Part shown: positions 4,713 to 10,558 of the stretch, one piece after another
Position numbering within the stretch: the first letter of the stretch is position 1
How the letters are laid out: each line of letters starts with the position of its first letter
NCBI GenBank assembly: GCA_020349865.1
Contig: CP070700.1
Span: 2,303,233 to 2,313,790 of the forward strand
Reading direction: 5' to 3'
From: Desulfobacteraceae bacterium
Lineage (GTDB): Bacteria; Desulfobacterota; DSM-4660; Desulfatiglandales; Desulfatiglandaceae
DNA: 10,558 bases
Made by a program: the position numbers and the translations under genes
Notes under the pieces: model-generated
Seen by the model: only the letters and a program-made list of their open reading frames with translations
The model's database searches: none
Told to the model about the DNA's origin: nothing

Positions 4713-5687
4713 TCAATCAAATATGGCTCCAACAAAATCTTCCGCATTAAAGGGCCGAAGGTCGTCCACCTTTTCCCCGATACCGATATGGGTTATGGGT
4801 ATCTTGAGCTGTTGGGAGATTCCCACCACGATTCCCCCTTTTGCGGTACCGTCAAGCTTGGTCAAAATAATGCCAGTAACTCCCAGGGCCTTATTGAACA
4901 TTTCGGCTTGAGAGATGGCATTTTGCCCGGTGGTGGCATCCAGAATCAACCATACCTCATGGGGTGCTCCCGGAAGTTTCCGACCGGTTACCCGATGAAT
5001 TTTCTGAAGTTCCTCCATGAGATTTACCTTAGTATGCAAACGCCCTGCTGTGTCGATGAGAACTACATCTGTTTTTCTTGAAAGCGCGGCTGTCAAGGCG
5101 TCAAAGACCACGGCGGAAGGATCAGCACCGGCCCCTTGTTTGATTACATCTGCTCCCACCCTTTCACCCCAAATAACTAATTGCTCAACAGCCGCTGCCC
5201 TGAAGGTATCGGCTGCTACCATCATGACATCTTTTCCCTGCAATCTAAAACTATGGGCAGCTTTACCGATTGTGGTGGTTTTTCCGACCCCATTTACACC
5301 AATGACCATAATAACCAGCGGTTCTCCAGGTGCTGGGAAAGCATGTTCTACAGGTGGAGATTCAAGAAAAGTAAGGATATGATCTCTCAGAACACTTTTA
5401 ATTATGTCCGGATTTTTAAGTTCCTTCCTCTTCAGTTTCTCCTGAAGTAAATCGATCAATTCGCTGGTCGTTGCGACACCGATATCTGAGGTGAAAAGGA
5501 TTTCTTCCAATTTCTCCAATAGGTCTGCAGTGATCTCCTTTTTTCCCAAAAAGACACGGTCCAGCCTCCCAGTGAGGGTGAACCGTGTCTTTGATAGACC
5601 CTGTCGAAGTCTTTGAAGCAGACCCCGGGCGTCTTTAGAAGATTTTGTACTTTTTACCCTATTCTCTTTTTTAGAAAAGTTGATCAT
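4713..5687 (-). CDS. ftsY: Signal recognition particle receptor FtsY
   Basis: FtsY is the membrane-associated SRP receptor GTPase; it pairs with Ffh to deliver nascent membrane proteins to the translocon. Read from Met at 5687 it has 324 residues: a short basic N-terminus, the helical N domain (about 25-110), then the G domain with GVNGVGKTT (130-138, P-loop), DTFRAAA (160-166), DTAGR (212-216), TKLDG (276-280) and the closing GIGEKVDDL (303-311). The acidic A domain of E. coli is absent, as in many bacteria. The start is problematic. The frame stays open to a TTG at 5744 (343 residues), but neither start has an SD; a perfect AGGAGG (5736-5731) lies about 43 nt before the ATG, inside the extended frame. 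The ATG is preferred because the added 19 residues are read from repeat-like DNA. It lies downstream of smc on the same strand. Confidence 0.93.
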   Translation of the reverse strand: MINFSKKENRVKSTKSSKDARGLLQRLRQGLSKTRFTLTGRLDRVFLGKKEITADLLEKLEEILFTSDIGVATTSELIDLLQEKLKRKELKNPDIIKSVLRDHILTFLESPPVEHAFPAPGEPLVIMVIGVNGVGKTTTIGKAAHSFRLQGKDVMMVAADTFRAAAVEQLVIWGERVGADVIKQGAGADPSAVVFDALTAALSRKTDVVLIDTAGRLHTKVNLMEELQKIHRVTGRKLPGAPHEVWLILDATTGQNAISQAEMFNKALGVTGIILTKLDGTAKGGIVVGISQQLKIPITHIGIGEKVDDLRPFNAEDFVGAIFD

Positions 5688-5699
5688 AAATGCTATAGG

Positions 5700-5724
5700 A
5701 TTGACGATTTTCGATTGACTATTG
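5700..5724. repeat. ATTGAC-type repeat overlapping the ftsY start region
   Basis: ATTGAC occurs at 5700-5705 and 5714-5719 with a 14-bp period. The 12-mer GATTGACTATTG (5713-5724) has an exact inverted copy, CAATAGTCAATC, at 5913-5924. The two copies bracket most of the smc-ftsY spacer. Repeat-like intergenic DNA. Confidence 0.5.
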
Positions 5725-5907
5725 CACGAACCTCCTTCAATCAACGATCGATAACAGCCAATCAGCAGTACTTCGTTTCAATTTACTGTCTATGCTTTTT
5801 TGACGATTAAACTGATATTTTTGATCTTGTAGGGTGGGTTGAGAGGCAAGGGGCCTCAATATTATTTAACCACTCTGGTCGAAATATTTTTTAATAGACA
5901 ATCATCA

Positions 5908-5924
5908 ATTGACAATAGTCAATC
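5908..5924. repeat. ATTGAC palindrome downstream of smc
   Basis: ATTGAC (5908-5913) and GTCAAT (5918-5923) form a perfect 6-bp inverted repeat around AATA. Bases 5913-5924 are also the exact inverted copy of the 12-mer at 5713-5724. It lies ten bases past the smc stop. Confidence 0.5.
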
Positions 5925-5933
5925 ACCTACCAC

Positions 5934-8900
5934 TCAACCACTCAGCTCATCATTTATCGATTGTTTTTTCATACCCTGAATATCTACTGAAACAGTCTTG
6001 GAGATCCCGGCCTTTTCCATGGTGATACCGTATAGTCGATCAACGATCTCCATGGTCCTTCGGCTGTGAGTCACCATAATGATCTGAGAGGCCCTTTTGA
6101 TCTCCTCCAATAGCTTGTTAAAACGATCAATATTGGCCTCATCCAGGGGGGAGTCCACCTCGTCGAGGAGACAAAACGGACTGGGTTTGATCATATAAAT
6201 GGCGAAGAGAAAGGCCATGGCGACCAGAGCCTTCTCCCCACCGGAGAGCAGTCCCATATGGCTCAACTTTTTGCCCGGCGGCTGGACCTCCACCAAAACG
6301 CCGCTTTCCAATGGCCTGGTCTCGTCGGTCAACCTCAGGCCGGCCGTACCGCCATTAAAAAGAATGGGAAAAATTTGCTTTAGTTTTTTATCCACTTCTT
6401 GGAATGTGTTCCTGAACTTCTCAAGAGAAGTCCTGTTGATCTTCGTGATTGCGATTCTCAGGGAATCTATGGAACTAATAAGGTCTTCTCGCTGGTTTTT
6501 GATAAATTCATAGCGTTCCTTCAGGGCCTCATGTTCCTTAATGGCCGTCAGGTTCACCTCTCCTAATCTTTGCCTTAGTTGTTTTTGATGCTCAAGCCTC
6601 TCCTCCACCTCTTTTCCAGAGAAATCTTCATCCAGGTATTGCTCATAGATATCATTAAGATTCATATTAGATTTTTCTTTGACCATCTCCACCAGGTTGT
6701 TCATTTTGAAGCTGATTTCCGAGTGCTCCAATTTCGACCTGTTAATTTTTTCTTTGAGGGCCTCTATCTCTTCCCGCAGTTGTTCCGCCTTTCTTTCTTC
6801 CTCCTTGATCCCGTCCTGGAAAGCCTGTCGTTCCCGATCTGCCCGAGTCAAGGCCTCTTCGGCTTGTCTCAAGTTTTCATAGAGATCTCCGAGTTCCTCA
6901 CTGAGGATCTCCTTTCTCCTCTGACACTCATCACGACTCCTTACACCAAGGGAGATATCTTCTTCAATCTTTTGTAGCCGTTTAGATGAATCATCGGCGT
7001 AGTCATCCTTTAATTCAATCTCACGAAGCAAACTTCGTTGTTCTTCCTTGAAGATGCGATAATCCGTCTTAATGCTTGCCAGCTCATCGCGAAATTGATC
7101 AAATTCTTCTTGAGACTCTTTTAGCTCAATCTCCTTTTTCCGGAAATATTCTTCTTCCTCCTGGCGCTTAATCTTACGCTGATGAAGTGCCGCTTCAATC
7201 CTCGATAGCTCCATTTTATGATTTTTCTGTTCTATCCCTTTTCCTTCCAGGTCACTTGAAATCCTTTGGGACAGTTTTTCAAGTTGATCCAGTTCCTGAC
7301 CAAGGCGAAACAGCGCTTTGTCAGATTCGTTAATTTCTTCCTGGCAGGTCCATCTTTGCTCTGTCAAAGTTTCAAGTGCTTCTTTCTTTTCTTGGATCTC
7401 CCCCTTGATGTCCTCGAGCTTGAGTTTCAAGTCATTAACTTTCCTTAGGTAAAGCGTGGATTTTTCTTTAAGCGCTGTTATTTCTCGCTTCCTGGCAAGA
7501 AGACCACGGGAGCTTTGGGCAAGCTTTCCACCGCTTATCACGCCCCTCCGGTCAACTATATCGCCATCAATGGTTACGAAACATAGATTTCCTTCGTTGT
7601 TCTTCCACGCTAACAGGGCGGTTTCCAGGTCTTTTGCCAGCACCGTGTCTTCCAGCAGGGTGTATAGTAGCGGCCTGTACGTTTCGGGCACTGAGATAAA
7701 ATCAGTCAAAGGCGGAAATTGTGAATGCCTGTCTTTATTGCCACTTTTTTCATTCAAATCTTTGAGGGGGACAAAACTACTTCTCCCTCTTGCCTTTTTC
7801 TTCAGGTATTCTATGGCCTGTCTGCCATCTTCTTGAGATTCCACAATAATGTACTGTAGCTTGTCAGCCAAAACCGCCTCAACGGCCTGTTCATAACCCG
7901 GATCCACCTGGATCACGTCTGCCACAAGGCCCTTGACGCGTCCGTGCTGGTGGGGCGCAAGGTCCCCGGCCTTCATTATGGTCCTGACGCCCATTTTGTA
8001 TCCCTCAAAATTATCTGTCAGGGCCTGTAGGCTTGCGAGTCGAGACTGGCATACATTTAGATCTGATTCTGCCGACTTAAGCTCCATTTCAACACGGTTT
8101 TTTATCTGCCCCAGCTCTTCGCAGTTCATATTCTGGTCTTGGATGGAAGCTTCAATTTCCCGCAGTCTTTCGGAGGTGGCCTCTCTGGCAAGACTCTTTC
8201 TTTCGGAAGCTTTAATGATATTCTCAATCCTGTCGCTCATCTCTTTAAGCTCTTTTTCAAGCCGTGATCGGCTATCCGTGATCTGGCTGAGGATCTTGTT
8301 TAAGTACCCTGACTCATGGTTCAGCCCAAGTTCTTTATTAGCGCCGGCACTCAGTTCCGCCCTGGCCTTTTCATGGTCGTCATTTATGCCCTTCAGTAAA
8401 TCCCGTCTGGCGCTCAGCCTTTTTTCTCTGAGTGTGATCTCCCCTTCGAGCTCTCGAGACCGTTCCTTCATCTTCTCCATATTTCGTTCAAGACTTGCCT
8501 TTTCTTCCTTCAGGCCGACGAGACGTTTTCTTATCTCCTCTCGTTCACCCTTAAGTCTGCCTTCAAGTTCCTCCTGCACTTTTATTTCGCCTTTCAGTGA
8601 TTCAAGGCCAGTCTCCTTCCTGTGGACCCCCTCTTTCAAGTGCAAGTGATTTTTTCTAAGTCCGGATAAGGCGGCATCCTTTTCTTCCAGCTCCAGATTC
8701 ATGGTCTCTATTTCGGCTTGAAGCTGAGCGAACTTTGTGGATTCCGCTACCTCCTGCTGAACAAGGTCGTCAGTGGATCTAAGCTTGTTCCCGGACTCTT
8801 CCTTGTATTGGTGAAAGGTGTTGGCATAGAGGGTAAGTTCCAGGTTTTGAATCTTCTCGCAAATATTTTTATAACGCCTTGCCTTGGAAGCCTGCCTCTT

Positions 8901-9524
8901 AAGAGAACGAATCTGTCTCTGGACTTCCCCCAGAATGTCTTCCACACGTTGAAGATTTCCTTCCGTAAGCTCTATTTTTCGTTGTGATGCCTCTACCTTT
9001 TTTCTGTATTTTGTGACCCCGGCGGCCTCTTCCAGCATGACCCTGGTTTCTTCCGGCTTTTGCTCTATGATAGTGCCAATTTGGCCCTGGCCGATAATGG
9101 AATATGCCTTGTTACCCAGGCCGGTATCCATAAAAATCTCCTGGATATCCTTAAGCCTGCACGGGACCTTATTGATCAGGTATTCGCTTTCACCCGATCG
9201 ATACAGGCGTCGTGTCACCGATAACTCAGGATCCTGTGCGAATGCAGGCGGGAATGTGCCATCGCCGTTTTCCAGGAGAATTGAGACCTCTGCCATGCCA
9301 AGGGCCTTATAATCGCCGGCCCCCGAGAATATAACATCTTCCATCCGTCGGCCTCTGAGCTGCTTGGGGCTCTGCTCCCCCATACACCACCTGATGGCAT
9401 CAACAATATTGCTCTTCCCACAGCCATTTGGCCCCACAATCCCGCTAATGCCAAAGGGGAACGCGATTTCCAGCCTGTCCATAAAAGACTTGAAGCCACG
9501 CATGTAAAGTTTTTTGATTTTCAT
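5934..9524 (-). CDS. smc: Chromosome segregation ATPase SMC
   Basis: SMC is the core of the SMC-ScpAB condensin; it loops DNA with ATP to organise and segregate the chromosome. This full-length 1196-residue form has the N-terminal head with Walker A GPNGCGKSN (31-39), a Q-loop in IIGQGQIGTI (about 140-150), a long coiled coil (about 170-500), the hinge from about NFEGYKMGV (503) to GVISGGK (about 660), a return coiled coil (about 670-1020), and the C-terminal head with signature LSGGEKAL (1093-1100), Walker B FCLLDEVD (1117-1124) and the His of TH (1142-1143). Length is typical of bacterial SMC, and no frameshift is seen. The start is firm: GGAGG (9535-9531) lies six bases before the ATG. It precedes ftsY on the same strand. 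scpA and scpB are not in the window. Confidence 0.97.
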   Translation of the reverse strand: MKIKKLYMRGFKSFMDRLEIAFPFGISGIVGPNGCGKSNIVDAIRWCMGEQSPKQLRGRRMEDVIFSGAGDYKALGMAEVSILLENGDGTFPPAFAQDPELSVTRRLYRSGESEYLINKVPCRLKDIQEIFMDTGLGNKAYSIIGQGQIGTIIEQKPEETRVMLEEAAGVTKYRKKVEASQRKIELTEGNLQRVEDILGEVQRQIRSLKRQASKARRYKNICEKIQNLELTLYANTFHQYKEESGNKLRSTDDLVQQEVAESTKFAQLQAEIETMNLELEEKDAALSGLRKNHLHLKEGVHRKETGLESLKGEIKVQEELEGRLKGEREEIRKRLVGLKEEKASLERNMEKMKERSRELEGEITLREKRLSARRDLLKGINDDHEKARAELSAGANKELGLNHESGYLNKILSQITDSRSRLEKELKEMSDRIENIIKASERKSLAREATSERLREIEASIQDQNMNCEELGQIKNRVEMELKSAESDLNVCQSRLASLQALTDNFEGYKMGVRTIMKAGDLAPHQHGRVKGLVADVIQVDPGYEQAVEAVLADKLQYIIVESQEDGRQAIEYLKKKARGRSSFVPLKDLNEKSGNKDRHSQFPPLTDFISVPETYRPLLYTLLEDTVLAKDLETALLAWKNNEGNLCFVTIDGDIVDRRGVISGGKLAQSSRGLLARKREITALKEKSTLYLRKVNDLKLKLEDIKGEIQEKKEALETLTEQRWTCQEEINESDKALFRLGQELDQLEKLSQRISSDLEGKGIEQKNHKMELSRIEAALHQRKIKRQEEEEYFRKKEIELKESQEEFDQFRDELASIKTDYRIFKEEQRSLLREIELKDDYADDSSKRLQKIEEDISLGVRSRDECQRRKEILSEELGDLYENLRQAEEALTRADRERQAFQDGIKEEERKAEQLREEIEALKEKINRSKLEHSEISFKMNNLVEMVKEKSNMNLNDIYEQYLDEDFSGKEVEERLEHQKQLRQRLGEVNLTAIKEHEALKERYEFIKNQREDLISSIDSLRIAITKINRTSLEKFRNTFQEVDKKLKQIFPILFNGGTAGLRLTDETRPLESGVLVEVQPPGKKLSHMGLLSGGEKALVAMAFLFAIYMIKPSPFCLLDEVDSPLDEANIDRFNKLLEEIKRASQIIMVTHSRRTMEIVDRLYGITMEKAGISKTVSVDIQGMKKQSINDELSG

Positions 9525-9530
9525 TATTGT

Positions 9531-9535
9531 CCTCC
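9531..9535 (-). promoter_or_regulatory. Shine-Dalgarno site of smc
   Basis: GGAGG on the minus strand has a 6-nt spacer to the ATG at 9524. It fixes the smc start. Confidence 0.8.
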
Positions 9536-9650
9536 GTTGCCCTGATCCATTTATCCGCTTTTCGTTTAGGGAGATATGGGATGCCCCTCCGGAGATTCCG
9601 GACAGAAATTATCCTTCCGGAAAAAGCGTGCAAACATGAAATGAGGGCAT

Positions 9651-9678
9651 TTTACAAGCCCCTTTTATCAACTTGCAA
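9651..9678 (-). promoter_or_regulatory. Candidate promoter for smc
   Basis: On the minus strand, -35 TTGCAA (9678-9673) and -10 TGTAAA (9656-9651) are 16 bp apart; four of six bases match in each. The leader would be about 120 nt and would carry the three TCCGGA palindromes. Confidence 0.35.
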
Positions 9679-9723
9679 AGGATTTGTAAAGGAAAAATAC
9701 TACATGCTGTATTAAGTAATAGC

Positions 9724-9754
9724 AAAAGTACCAACATATGGTGCTGGTAGTTTT
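9724..9754. promoter_or_regulatory. 31-bp imperfect palindrome, candidate operator
   Basis: Paired positions 9724-9727/9751-9754 (AAAA/TTTT), 9729-9733/9745-9749 (TACCA/TGGTA) and 9735-9736/9742-9743 (CA/TG) give 11 matches out of 15 around a centre at 9739. It ends 12 bp before the -35 box at 9767, a usual position for an activator or repressor site. As RNA the hairpin is followed by TTTT, so a weak terminator is an alternative reading. Confidence 0.4.
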
Positions 9755-9766
9755 ACTCGAATAATA

Positions 9767-9796
9767 TTGACAATGTTTGGTTTAACTATTTATTAT
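9767..9796 (+). promoter_or_regulatory. Sigma70-type promoter for the LysM-protein gene
   Basis: -35 TTGACA (9767-9772) is a perfect match. -10 TATTAT (9791-9796) is five of six, with an 18-bp spacer. Transcription would begin near 9803, giving a leader of about 155 nt. Confidence 0.55.
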
Positions 9797-9863
9797 TCAC
9801 ATGATAGTCACACAAATCTAATTGGAATCAGAAATTAACGTCCTTTGGTCGTAAATCTATACT

Positions 9864-9884
9864 TAAGGTGGCTAAGCTGCCTTA
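9864..9884 (+). repeat. Hairpin in the LysM-gene leader
   Basis: Bases 9864-9872 (TAAGGTGGC) pair with 9876-9884 (GCTGCCTTA) over a 3-base loop. The stem is 9 bp in RNA, with two G-U pairs. It lies about 70 nt before the start codon. There is no T-run, so it is not a clear terminator. Confidence 0.4.
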
Positions 9885-9957
9885 TAAAGCACATTCTTGT
9901 AATGTCAAGATTATCTATGAGTATCCTCGAAAATCTTCAGGGAAAAGAGATTTAAAA

Positions 9958-10558
9958 ATGACGTCGCTTGTTCCTAACTATGTTTTCAGGTGTTTTTGCA
10001 TTATTTTGCTGGTCATTTTTCACCTGGGATCGTCCCAGGCACAGGACGCGGAAAAAACCTATGACATATCGCTGACAAAGACGGCGGGAATAGAGAAAGA
10101 TATCTATGAGGTCGATAATAAAAAGGTTCTGACAGAGGAATATACTATCAAGGAAGGGGAGTGGGTATGGCAGGTCTTGAGGCAAAAAGGCTTGTTGGAA
10201 CGGCACAACCTGTCTGAACTGCTTTCAATCCTTCAGGCACTGAATAGGTCTCTGAGCAAGCTGGATCTGGTTCATCCGGGAGAGAAGATAATAATACCCC
10301 TCAAAATTGCCCCTGTCGCAGGAGCTCCTGTTGTCGCAGCCCCTCCACCGCCAGTTAAGGCCTCGATTGAGGATCTGAAGGATCTGGACCTTCAACATTA
10401 CACGGTTGAACAAGGTGACAGTTTGACCCGTATTATCAAAGGGCGTTACGATATTCCCTCAGATTATTTATATAATGAGTACCTTGGAATGGTCAAAAAG
10501 TTGAATCCCTCCATTCAGGATTTGAATATCATCCACCCGGGACAGAAAATCAGATTGC
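9958..10558 (+). CDS. Secreted protein with LysM repeats, N-terminal part (runs off the right edge)
   Basis: The reading frame is open from the ATG at 9958 to the window end (200 codons plus one base), so the gene is incomplete. Residues 7-28 look like a signal peptide: hydrophobic YVFRCFCIILLVIFHLG, then SSQA before QDAE, a plausible signal-peptidase I site. Two LysM-like modules follow, at about 60-114 (EYTIKEGEWVWQVL to LVHPGEKIIIPL) and 147-200 (HYTVEQGDSLTRII to IIHPGQKIRL). Both have the YTV/I-x-x-GD/E opening and the closing HPGxKI. A Pro/Ala-rich linker (about 117-135) joins them. LysM modules bind N-acetylglucosamine-containing glycans, so the protein probably sits in the periplasm on peptidoglycan. 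A C-terminal catalytic domain (peptidase or amidase, for example) could follow outside the window. No strong SD precedes the ATG; AGGGAAAAGAG lies 8-18 nt upstream. Confidence 0.88.
   Translation, partial: MTSLVPNYVFRCFCIILLVIFHLGSSQAQDAEKTYDISLTKTAGIEKDIYEVDNKKVLTEEYTIKEGEWVWQVLRQKGLLERHNLSELLSILQALNRSLSKLDLVHPGEKIIIPLKIAPVAGAPVVAAPPPPVKASIEDLKDLDLQHYTVEQGDSLTRIIKGRYDIPSDYLYNEYLGMVKKLNPSIQDLNIIHPGQKIRL

Larger units (their letters stand above)
5688..5933. other. Spacer between smc and ftsY
   Basis: This 246-base spacer has no gene. It holds the ATTGAC-type repeats at both ends, a hairpin GAGGC (5843-5847)/GCCTC (5853-5857), and an orphan AGGAGG (minus strand, 5736-5731). It shows no clean terminator after smc, which is compatible with read-through into ftsY. 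No clear separate ftsY promoter is visible. Confidence 0.5.
9525..9957. other. Divergent intergenic region between smc and LysM gene
   Basis: This 433-base stretch has no credible gene. From left to right it contains the smc SD; three TCCGGA palindromes (9588-9593, 9597-9602, 9616-9621) in the smc leader; a weak minus-strand promoter (9651-9678); a 31-bp imperfect palindrome (9724-9754); a plus-strand promoter (9767-9796); and a hairpin (9864-9884) in the LysM-gene leader. Confidence 0.6.

Noticed and set aside
5843..5857. GAGGC/GCCTC hairpin after smc as a terminator
   Set aside because: 5-bp stem, no T-run following on the minus strand; read-through to ftsY seems as likely.
7933..8649. 238-codon Ser/Phe/Leu-rich plus-strand frame inside smc
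   Set aside because: It is antisense to the charged SMC coiled coil, which leaves few antisense stops; composition is that of a shadow frame.
9952..10206. 84-codon minus-strand frame at the start of the LysM gene
   Set aside because: It is antisense to a clear signal peptide and LysM-coding frame.
1..10558. tRNA, rRNA, CRISPR array, transposase, toxin-antitoxin or phage-defence genes
   Set aside because: I looked in the spacers and on both strands and found no cloverleaf, regularly spaced repeats or matching proteins.

Overview
The window looks like a chromosomal segment of a Gram-negative anaerobe, most likely a Desulfobacterota (deltaproteobacterial) bacterium. This rests on three things: moderate GC with purine-rich Shine-Dalgarno sites; a cyclic-nucleotide/PilZ signalling protein of a type common in that group; and an anaerobe-type radical SAM protein next to acyl-CoA enzymes (a thiolase-like start and a 4-hydroxybenzoyl-CoA-type thioesterase). 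The taxonomic call is inference from gene content, because no rRNA or other marker is present.

Layout, left to right. (1) 1-76, minus: the first 25 codons of a thiolase-like protein. (2) 77-449: a divergent intergenic region with two well-formed sigma70-type promoters back to back. (3) 450-1157, plus: a cNMP-binding domain fused to a PilZ domain, which could in principle sense both cAMP and c-di-GMP. (4) 1198-2115, minus: a TrmB-like tRNA m7G46 methyltransferase with a C-terminal extension and Cys in place of the conserved motif Asp. (5) 2286-2633, plus: a small lysine-rich protein of unknown function, divergent from trmB. (6) 2904-3800, plus: a radical SAM protein with a CX4CX2C cluster motif. 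(7) 3797-4225, minus: a hot-dog acyl-CoA thioesterase, convergent with and overlapping the radical SAM gene by 4 bp. (8) 4226-4712: a non-coding stretch rich in inverted repeats. (9) 4713-5687, minus: FtsY. (10) 5934-9524, minus: SMC. (11) 9525-9957: a divergent promoter region with operator-like dyads. (12) 9958 to the window end, plus: the first 200 codons of a secreted LysM-repeat protein.

How the genes fit together. smc followed by ftsY on one strand is an arrangement also known from Bacillus subtilis, and joins chromosome organisation with co-translational membrane targeting. The other genes look like independent short transcription units: signalling, tRNA modification, a radical SAM enzyme, a thioesterase and a cell-wall-binding protein. 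I see no defence system, mobile-element gene, CRISPR array, tRNA or rRNA, and no convincing new multi-gene system. The most interesting items are the cNMP-PilZ fusion, the altered catalytic motif of TrmB, the repeat-like DNA around ftsY, and the dyads in the regulatory regions.
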